Assembly (NCBI RefSeq): GCF_014161445.1
Contig: NZ_JABBXA010000029.1
Coordinates: forward strand, 24,856 to 88,855
Direction of reading: 5' to 3'
Source: Microbispora sp. H13382
GTDB taxonomy: Bacteria; Actinomycetota; Actinomycetes; Streptosporangiales; Streptosporangiaceae
DNA: 64,000 bases
The notes below the pieces were generated by a model. The model saw only the letters and a program-made list of their open reading frames with translations. It was not told the DNA's origin and did not search any database. Of this stretch, positions 25,346-30,798 are shown one piece after another; the stretch's first letter is position 1; each line of letters opens with the position of its first letter. The position numbers and the translations under genes were made by a program.

Positions 25346-26332
25346 TCACAGGGACGAGACGATCTTGGCGACCAGCTCGTAGGAGCGGATCCTGGCCTGA
25401 TGGTCGGGCACCTGCGTGAGCACGAACAGCTCGTCGGCGCGGGTGCGGCGCAGGAGGTCCCCGAGGCGGGGAGCGACGCGCTCGGGGCCGCCGACGAACT
25501 GGGGGCCGATCTTCTCGCGCAGGAACCGCTCCTCGGCCGCGGTGAACCGGTGCGCGGCCGTCTCCTCCTCCCTTGGCAACAGCGTGGCCGGATCGGCCGT
25601 GCGCATGAGGATCTGGCCGTACACGAAGGAGGCGGCGAGCCGGTGCGCGCGCTCGTCGCTGTCGTTGACGACGGCGATCACCGCCACGCCGGCGTGCGGC
25701 CCGGCCAGGGCCGCCGACGGCCGGAACGCCTGCCGGTACGCCTCCAGAGCCTCCGGCGCCCCGCCGCCCACGATCGCGTGCGCGTACACGTACGGCAGGC
25801 CGAGCCGGCCGGCGTACGCGGCGCTGGACGCACTCGACCCGACCAGCCAGATCTCGGGCGGGACGCCCGGCTCGGGGATCGCGCGCACGCCGCCGCTGCC
25901 GCCGGCGAAGTACTCGTTCAGCTCGCGCAGCGCGTCGCCGAAGTCGAGCCGACGCGGGTCGCCGAGACGCGCCGCGGCCTCCCCCGAGCCGCCGGCCGCG
26001 CGGCCGAGCCCGAGGTCGACCCGGCCAGGGTGGAGCCCGGCCAGCACGCCGAATTGCTCGGCCACCGCGTACGGCGAGTGGTTGGGCAGCAGCACCGCGC
26101 CGGAGCCGACCCGGATCGTGGCGGTCGCCGCGAGGATGGCGCCCGCGAGCACCGCCGGGCTGGAGGTCGCGAGCGCGGGCGTGTTGTGGTGCTCGGCCAC
26201 CCAGTGGCGCCGGTAGCCCAGGGCCTCGACGGCCCGGGCCAGGTCGACGGAACGGCGCAGTGCGTCGCCCGCGGTGTCGCCGCGCCAGACGGGGGCGGTG
26301 TCGTGCACGGAGACGGCGATTCCCTCGGCCAA
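25346..26332 (-). CDS. MsnO8-type LLM oxidoreductase (second copy)
   Basis: 328 aa. AVSVHDTAPVWRGDTAGDALRRSVDLARAV, RRHWVAEHHNTPALATSSP, IRVGSGAVLLPNHSPYAVAEQFGVLAGLHPGRVDLGLGRA and PEIWLVGSSASSAAYAGRLGLPYVYAH follow the same plan as the last gene of the 11-16 kb LLM operon. The start is taken as the TTG at 26332, preceded by GGAGAGG and matching the N-terminus of that paralogue; in-frame upstream codons run through a palindrome-rich promoter. Role as an FMNH2-dependent oxygenase of organosulfur compounds is inferred. Confidence 0.85.
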   Translation of the reverse strand: MAEGIAVSVHDTAPVWRGDTAGDALRRSVDLARAVEALGYRRHWVAEHHNTPALATSSPAVLAGAILAATATIRVGSGAVLLPNHSPYAVAEQFGVLAGLHPGRVDLGLGRAAGGSGEAAARLGDPRRLDFGDALRELNEYFAGGSGGVRAIPEPGVPPEIWLVGSSASSAAYAGRLGLPYVYAHAIVGGGAPEALEAYRQAFRPSAALAGPHAGVAVIAVVNDSDERAHRLAASFVYGQILMRTADPATLLPREEETAAHRFTAAEERFLREKIGPQFVGGPERVAPRLGDLLRRTRADELFVLTQVPDHQARIRSYELVAKIVSSL

Positions 26333-26357
26333 GGTCCTCTCCTTCAGCGGACGGGAA

Positions 26358-26412
26358 GAGGCATATCCGGAGGATGCCTCACGTTGCCCAGAGTCAACCT
26401 GAGGTACCCTCA
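26358..26412. promoter_or_regulatory. Palindrome-rich promoter region of the LLM gene
   Basis: GAGGCAT-N9-ATGCCTC at 26358-26380 and the perfect palindrome TGAGGTACCCTCA at 26400-26412; CCTCACRTTG follows each as a direct repeat (26376-26385 and 26408-26417). This lies between the LLM start and the end of the sulfite-oxidase-like gene. A dimeric regulator is likely but not identifiable; it differs from the CCTAC class. Confidence 0.4.
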
Positions 26413-26446
26413 CATTGTCAACGGCGGGGTGGACCGCGAGCCCTGG

Positions 26447-27616
26447 TCAGGTCACGACGACGGGGTGACGCACCACCGCGTCGAAGCCGTAGCCGAGGGT
26501 GTTGCAGGCCGCCCTGCCGGGCTGCGTCGCGCCCGTCTCGTCGGCGGCCCGGGCGAGCAGCCGCAGGTCGCCCGCCATCCGAGGAGTCCAGGGGAAGGTC
26601 CACCGGACCCAGCCACGCGGGTGCCGGTCGTCGTGGAGCCGGGCCGGCCGCCACGACGCGCCCTCGTCGTCGCTGACCTCGACCCGGACCACCCGCCCGT
26701 GACCCGACCACGAACGGCCGCGCAGCAGATGCTCACGCCCCACCTGGAGACGGGCCGGCCAGGGCAGTTCGAAGGCGCTCTTCACCCCCATGCGGGTCAG
26801 CGGCGGCCCGCCCCCGGGCGGGTGGCCGGGGCCGTGCATCCGGTACAGCCGCGTGCTCCACGGCGACTCCAGCGGCTCCGCCGACACCTCGACGTCCCCC
26901 AGCCACTTGATCGAGGCGACGCCCACCCATCCCGGCACCACAAGCCGCGCCGGATAGCCGTGGTCGGGCGGCAGCGGCCGCCCGTTCATCTCGTAGGCCA
27001 CCAGCACGTCGTCCAGCGCCTTGGCCACGGGAAGCGGGCGGCGCACCCTCCCCAGGTTCTCCCCCGCCTCCACGTAGTCGGCGTCGAGCCCGCGCGGCAT
27101 CAGCGCGACCGCCCGGTCGCTCATCCCCGCCCTGCGCAGGAGCGTCGCGAGCCGCACCCCCCGCCAGCGCGCGACCCCCACGGCGCCGAGCCGCCAGGGC
27201 GTGCCCGACACCTCCTGGCCCTGCTGCTCGCCGTACAGGCCGCGGCCGTTGCCGGCGCACTCGATGAACGCGGTCACCGTCTCGGCCGGCATGCCGAGGA
27301 TGTCCCGGTAGGTGAACGCGACCGGCCCGCCGTCCAGCCCGTCGCCCCACAGTGTGAGGCGCCAGGTGGCGGCGTCGACCAGGGGCGTCGCCGTGTGGTT
27401 GCGGACGAAGAACAGGTCGTCCGGCGTCAGGTAGCCCGCACCGCGCAGCGCCTCCCAGCGCGTCTCCGCGTTCGTGCCGTGCACGGCGAACAGGCGTGGC
27501 GGCAGGGGTTTGCGGATGCCGGGCCGCGCGGGCGGCGCCTGCGCCGCCCTTCTCGCCCCGGGCACCGTACGGCAGGGTTCCCCGCCGTCCTCGTCGGTGG
27601 TGGACCGTGCGTCCAT
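26447..27616 (-). CDS. Molybdopterin-dependent sulfite oxidase-like protein
   Basis: 389 aa. Oxidoreductase molybdopterin domain with the Mo-ligating cysteine in AFIECAGNGRG (Cys120) and VARWRGVRLATLLRRAG, GYPARLVVPGWVGVASIKWLGDVEV typical of the sulfite oxidase family, then the C-terminal dimerisation domain (VVRVEVSDDEGASWRPARLHDD). No signal peptide or haem domain, so probably cytosolic. Best supported role: oxidise sulfite freed by desulfonating LLM enzymes to sulfate, protecting the cell. It follows the LanC-like gene on the same strand (21-nt gap), and site D lies upstream of that gene. Other family members act as nitrate or sulfoxide enzymes, so the substrate is not proven. Confidence 0.85.
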   Translation of the reverse strand: MDARSTTDEDGGEPCRTVPGARRAAQAPPARPGIRKPLPPRLFAVHGTNAETRWEALRGAGYLTPDDLFFVRNHTATPLVDAATWRLTLWGDGLDGGPVAFTYRDILGMPAETVTAFIECAGNGRGLYGEQQGQEVSGTPWRLGAVGVARWRGVRLATLLRRAGMSDRAVALMPRGLDADYVEAGENLGRVRRPLPVAKALDDVLVAYEMNGRPLPPDHGYPARLVVPGWVGVASIKWLGDVEVSAEPLESPWSTRLYRMHGPGHPPGGGPPLTRMGVKSAFELPWPARLQVGREHLLRGRSWSGHGRVVRVEVSDDEGASWRPARLHDDRHPRGWVRWTFPWTPRMAGDLRLLARAADETGATQPGRAACNTLGYGFDAVVRHPVVVT

Positions 27617-27637
27617 GCGCCCTCCTCACCTGCGGTG

Positions 27638-29029
27638 TCAGCCGGCCGGCCTCCGCAGGGCGACGGCCGGCACGGGAATGGGCGGAAAGGGGTTGTCCGG
27701 CAGCAGGATCACGCGGCGCGGCCGGTCCGCCTGCCCCGCCGCGTCCAGGTGCAGCAGGGCCGCCCCGATCCCCGCCGCCCCCGTCAGGTAGCCGGTGTCG
27801 GCCGACACCTCGCCGGGGCGGTGCCGCCGGTACGCCTGGTACCAGCGGTATCCCCTGCCGTCGTAGCCGGTCGCCCGGCCGATCAGGTGGTCGGCGAGCC
27901 TGCGGGCGAACTCCAGGTGCTCCTGCTCCCCCGTCGCCGCCCACAACCCCACGTACAGCTCGATGAGTCCCGCGGTGCCGCAGCACTGGCAGGCGACGTT
28001 CCACAGCCCCGCCGTCTGCCGGAAGGGCGCGCCGGACTCCCTGACGCCCCTGGCCAGCCGCTTCACCCACTCCAGGTCGCCGCGGTCGCCGGTCACCCGA
28101 TACAGCTCGTAGAACATGCGGGCGATCCCGGCGGACCCCGAGCAGTAGCCCAGGTGGTCGGTGACCAGCACCCCGCGCCCGGTCGCAACGCCCGCGGCCC
28201 GGACGAGGCCCGCGCCGCGGCGTGCCGCGTCGAGGAACGACTCCTCACCCGTCGCGCCGTAGAGGCGGGCGAGGAGGAACGCCGTCCCGGCCGTCCCGGC
28301 CAGGAAGCCGGGCGGGGCCGCCTCGGCGGGCAAGGCCGGGCACGCCGCGGGCCGCTCGCGGGGCGCGGTCAGCCGCGCGATCCGGCGTCCCGCCTCGATC
28401 GCCATCTCCTCGTAGGCCGGCACGCCGAGCGCCGCCGCGGCACGCAGCAGTCCCAGGACCACGCCGCCGTCGCCGCGCGGGGTGGGATCCCCCGACCAGC
28501 CGATCCCGCCGTCGTCCATCGCGCGGGCGCTCCGGACGATCCTGTCGGCGGCCGCGACCGCCGCGGCCTCGAACCGCTCCTCGCCGAGCACCCAGCCGGC
28601 CTCGGTCAGCGCGAGGACGACGCCGGCCAGGCCGTGATGGAGCGACACGTCGGCCAGTCGCCGCCACGTCGCCGCGAGGTGACGGGCGCCCGCGCGGGCG
28701 TCCTCCAGGTAGGCCTCGTGCCCGGTGCCGGCGGCGAGCTCCAGGAAGAACAGCACGATCCCGGCCGCCCCGGAGTGAAGGGACGCGGAGTGAAGGGACG
28801 CGGAGTGAAGGGACGCGGAGTGAAGGGACGCGGAGTGAAGGGACGCGGAGTGGAGAGACGCGGGCCCGCCGGGCGCGGCCGGCCTGCCGTGCGGGTCGGG
28901 GTTGGCCCGCCATCGCCTACCGTGCTCGTCGTCGACGGCAGCCGTACGGATCCACCGTCCCGCCATGATGGCGGCCGTCAGCGGGGTGTCTGCGCGCTCG
29001 CCGGAGGAGCGGGTCGGGTCCGGGCCCAT
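27638..29029 (-). CDS. LanC-like (lanthionine synthetase C family) protein with CCG zinc site
   Basis: 463 aa. A stand-alone LanC-type alpha/alpha barrel: repeated GxxG motifs (SLHSGAAGI 83-91, SLHHGLAGV 129-137, GFLAGTAGTA, GYLTGAAGI) and the zinc ligands Cys296 (GYCSGSAGI) and Cys349-Cys350 (CQCCGTAGL). The usual His after the second Cys is Cys here, as in ProcM-like cyclases. There is no dehydratase and no cysteine-bearing precursor gene nearby. Residues 58-87 are six copies of SLHSA/G, an expansion of the motif opening the first barrel repeat. Start ATG 29029; the frame runs further upstream through the promoter. Located next to the sulfite oxidase gene; a thiol-adding or glutathione/mycothiol-related role is possible but unproven. 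Confidence 0.8.
   Translation of the reverse strand: MGPDPTRSSGERADTPLTAAIMAGRWIRTAAVDDEHGRRWRANPDPHGRPAAPGGPASLHSASLHSASLHSASLHSASLHSASLHSGAAGIVLFFLELAAGTGHEAYLEDARAGARHLAATWRRLADVSLHHGLAGVVLALTEAGWVLGEERFEAAAVAAADRIVRSARAMDDGGIGWSGDPTPRGDGGVVLGLLRAAAALGVPAYEEMAIEAGRRIARLTAPRERPAACPALPAEAAPPGFLAGTAGTAFLLARLYGATGEESFLDAARRGAGLVRAAGVATGRGVLVTDHLGYCSGSAGIARMFYELYRVTGDRGDLEWVKRLARGVRESGAPFRQTAGLWNVACQCCGTAGLIELYVGLWAATGEQEHLEFARRLADHLIGRATGYDGRGYRWYQAYRRHRPGEVSADTGYLTGAAGIGAALLHLDAAGQADRPRRVILLPDNPFPPIPVPAVALRRPAG
28771..28860. repeat. Six 15-bp coding tandem repeats (SLHSA)
   Basis: Six head-to-tail copies of CGGAGTGAAGGGACG; the first five are identical and the sixth (28846-28860) has two changes. 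In frame they encode SLHSA five times and SLHSG once in the LanC-like protein. Near-identity at DNA level points to recent slippage expansion. Confidence 0.95.
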
Positions 29030-29041
29030 GGACAGCACTAT

Positions 29042-29058
29042 CCCACAAAGCTGGTAGG
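29042..29058. promoter_or_regulatory. Operator-like site D between LanC-like gene and exporter genes
   Basis: CCCAC (29042-29046), 7-nt spacer, GTAGG (29054-29058), then TAATAG: one mismatch from CCTAC-N7-GTAGG, with the flank shared with site A. It is 13 bp from the LanC-like start and 113 bp before the 45-aa membrane ORF, so it could control both directions. A possible -35 element TTGACT follows at 29103. Confidence 0.5.
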
Positions 29059-29170
29059 TAATAGCAACTATGTCGGCCCGGGATCTTTCCCTGCATTCCC
29101 TATTGACTTGATGGGTATTTTCGCCCCACAGTCGAGCCGAACACTCGCACTCCCGAGAAAGGCGTCCGGC

Positions 29171-29308
29171 GTGAGCGACGAACACCCCCCGACCGTCGGC
29201 GAGCACACCCGTGCCGCGATCAACGAGGACTGGGCCGCCACCATCGTCGGCCTCGTCCTCCTCGTACTGGTCATCACCGGCGTGATCCCGACGGGGCTGG
29301 TGCCGTGA
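29171..29308 (+). CDS. 45-aa single-helix membrane protein, split N-terminal piece of YeiH-type exporter
   Basis: GTG 29171 after a GAGAAAGG RBS; 45 codons ending in a TGATG overlap with the exporter gene. Residues 18-42 (NEDWAATIVGLVLLVLVITGVIP) form one membrane helix preceded by an acidic NEDW motif. YeiH-family transporters of many bacteria begin with a similar EDW-type segment, so this looks like the N-terminal helix of the transporter encoded as a separate chain. No cysteine, so not a lanthipeptide precursor despite the LanC-like neighbour. Translation is well supported; the split-subunit idea is inference. Confidence 0.65.
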   Translation: MSDEHPPTVGEHTRAAINEDWAATIVGLVLLVLVITGVIPTGLVP

Positions 29309-30414
29309 TGAGCGGCGAGGCGGCCGTTCCCGCCGCGACGCGGGCCCCGGCGTGGCAGTGGCCCGCCCTGGGCGTCCTCGTCGTCCTCGCCCTCGCCGCG
29401 GGCACCAGGGCCCTGGAGAAGGGCGTGCCCGAGTGGTTCGCCGGCTCCGGCCTGGCCAAGGCGATCGAGTACCCCGTCTACGCGATCGCCCTCGGCCTGC
29501 TGGGCAACGCCGTGCTCACCGCGACCGGGCTGCGCGACCGCCTGTCGGCCGGCTTCCGCACGGAGTTCTTCATCAAAACCGGGCTCGTGCTCCTCGGAGC
29601 GTCGATCAACCTGAAGGTGATCGTCACCGCGGCCGGCCCCGCGATCCTCCAGGGCATCGTGCTGATCAGCGCGGTGTTCCTGTTCACCTGGTGGCTCGGC
29701 GGCCGCCTCGGGCTCGACGACAGGCTGCGGGCGCTGCTGTCGGCCGCGGTGTCCATCTGCGGCGTCAGCGCCGCCATCGCGGCGGCGGGAGCCGTACAGG
29801 CCAGGCGCGAGCAGCTCGCCTACAGCGCGAGCCTGGTGATCGCGTTCGCCCTGCCGTCCATCTTCGTCCTCCCCGCGCTGGCCTCGGCTCTGGGCCTGAG
29901 CCCGGAGGTGGCGGGCGCCTGGATCGGCGGCAACATCGACACGACGGCGGCGGTGACCGCGGCGGGCACTCTCGCGGGCGAGAACGCGCTGGCGGTGGCG
30001 ACCATCGTCAAGGTCACCCAGAACGCCCTGATCGGCGTCGTGGTGGTCGCGCTGACCGCGTGGTTCGCCTTCCGGATCGAGCGCCGCCCCGGCGCCGAGC
30101 GGCCGGGCGCGGGCGAGCTGTGGCGGCGGTTCCCGAAGTTCGTGCTCGGCTTCGTGGCGGCCTCGGTGCTGGCCACCTGGTATCTGTCCACCGCCGGCGC
30201 GGCCGAGGGCAAGGCGGTCATCGGCGTCGCCAACGACCTGCGCACCTGGTTCCTCATCCTGGCCTTCGTCAGCATCGGCCTGGAGTTCAGGGTGGCCTCG
30301 CTCAGGGAGGCCGGCTGGCGTCCGGTCGCCGTCTTCGCCGCCGCCACCGTGGCCAACGTCCTGCTGGCCCTGGGACTCGCCACGCTCCTGTTCAGCGGCT
30401 TCACCGTCGCCTGA
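29308..30414 (+). CDS. YeiH family putative sulfate/sulfite exporter
   Basis: 368 aa integral membrane protein with about ten helices: LGNAVLTATGLRDRLSAGFRTEFFIKTGLVLLGASINLK near residue 60, the family core CGVSAAIAAAGAVQAR, and WIGGNIDTTAAVTAAG near 205. The family is annotated as putative sulfate exporters from its link to sulfonate/taurine catabolism in other bacteria, where sulfite or sulfate must leave the cell. That fits a locus with a sulfite oxidase. ATG 29308 overlaps the stop of the 45-aa ORF; the two should be made together. Confidence 0.85.
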   Translation: MSGEAAVPAATRAPAWQWPALGVLVVLALAAGTRALEKGVPEWFAGSGLAKAIEYPVYAIALGLLGNAVLTATGLRDRLSAGFRTEFFIKTGLVLLGASINLKVIVTAAGPAILQGIVLISAVFLFTWWLGGRLGLDDRLRALLSAAVSICGVSAAIAAAGAVQARREQLAYSASLVIAFALPSIFVLPALASALGLSPEVAGAWIGGNIDTTAAVTAAGTLAGENALAVATIVKVTQNALIGVVVVALTAWFAFRIERRPGAERPGAGELWRRFPKFVLGFVAASVLATWYLSTAGAAEGKAVIGVANDLRTWFLILAFVSIGLEFRVASLREAGWRPVAVFAAATVANVLLALGLATLLFSGFTVA

Positions 30415-30418
30415 GCGG

Positions 30419-30454
30419 CACCACCCGAAGCACCACCCGAAGCACCACCTGAAG
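30419..30454. repeat. Three 12-bp tandem repeats after exporter gene
   Basis: Three copies of CACCACCCGAAG (third with one change) directly after the exporter stop. Non-coding spacer; no clear terminator stem is visible with it. Confidence 0.85.
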
Positions 30455-30489
30455 CACCGGGGACGAGCCGGCCGGCCCGGCGGAACCCG

Positions 30490-30708
30490 TCAGCGTCGCC
30501 GCAGCCAGGGACGCCACCGGGCTCCGGCCTCGTCCTCGTCCTCCTCCGGCGCGGCGTCGTCGTCCGGCAGGTCGTACCAGTGCGTGTCGCCCGGGAAGGG
30601 GTCGCGCGGCACGCCGGGCGCCTCGGCGGCGTCCGCCACGGCGGACGGCCGGGCACCGCCGTCCGGAAGGGCGCCGCCGGACGACGGAGCCGGGCGCAGA
30701 TCGGTCAC
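30490..30708 (-). CDS. Small acidic hypothetical protein, 72 aa
   Basis: GTG 30708 with GGAAGG 10 nt upstream; 72 codons. The middle reads DPFPGDTHWYDLPDDDAAPEEDEDEAG and the end is basic and aromatic (ARWRPWLRRR). No domain recognised. It has its own probable promoter region containing the TTATTTCCTACT half-site (site E), so it is likely a member of the same regulon as the sulfur genes. It lies 90 nt after the flavoprotein gene on the same strand. Could be a small partner or chaperone; function unknown. Confidence 0.6.
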   Translation of the reverse strand: MTDLRPAPSSGGALPDGGARPSAVADAAEAPGVPRDPFPGDTHWYDLPDDDAAPEEDEDEAGARWRPWLRRR

Positions 30709-30723
30709 GGCGATGCCCTTCCG

Positions 30724-30735
30724 TTATTTCCTACT
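30724..30735. promoter_or_regulatory. TTATTTCCTACT half-site (site E)
   Basis: TTATTTCCTACT, 16 bp upstream of the small acidic ORF, matches the TATTWCCTACY half-site of sites A-D, F and G; the second palindrome half is not conserved here. Confidence 0.4.
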
Positions 30736-30798
30736 AACTCGCCCTGGAATGTACCACGCCGCCGACCGTCCTCCCGGGGCGGTATCCCCTCCGTGGCG

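Noticed and set aside
26447..27616. Sulfite oxidase-like gene as a nitrate reductase
   Set aside because: The AFIECAGNGR cysteine context and dimer domain fit the sulfite oxidase family; there is no nitrate gene nearby.
29171..29308. The 45-aa ORF as a lanthipeptide precursor for the neighbouring LanC-like protein
   Set aside because: It has no cysteine, its C-terminal half is a membrane helix, and it is coupled to the exporter gene instead.
25400..29308. A 1302-codon plus-strand frame across the LLM, sulfite oxidase and LanC-like genes
   Set aside because: It is the antisense shadow of three well-supported minus-strand genes; only its last 45 codons are real.
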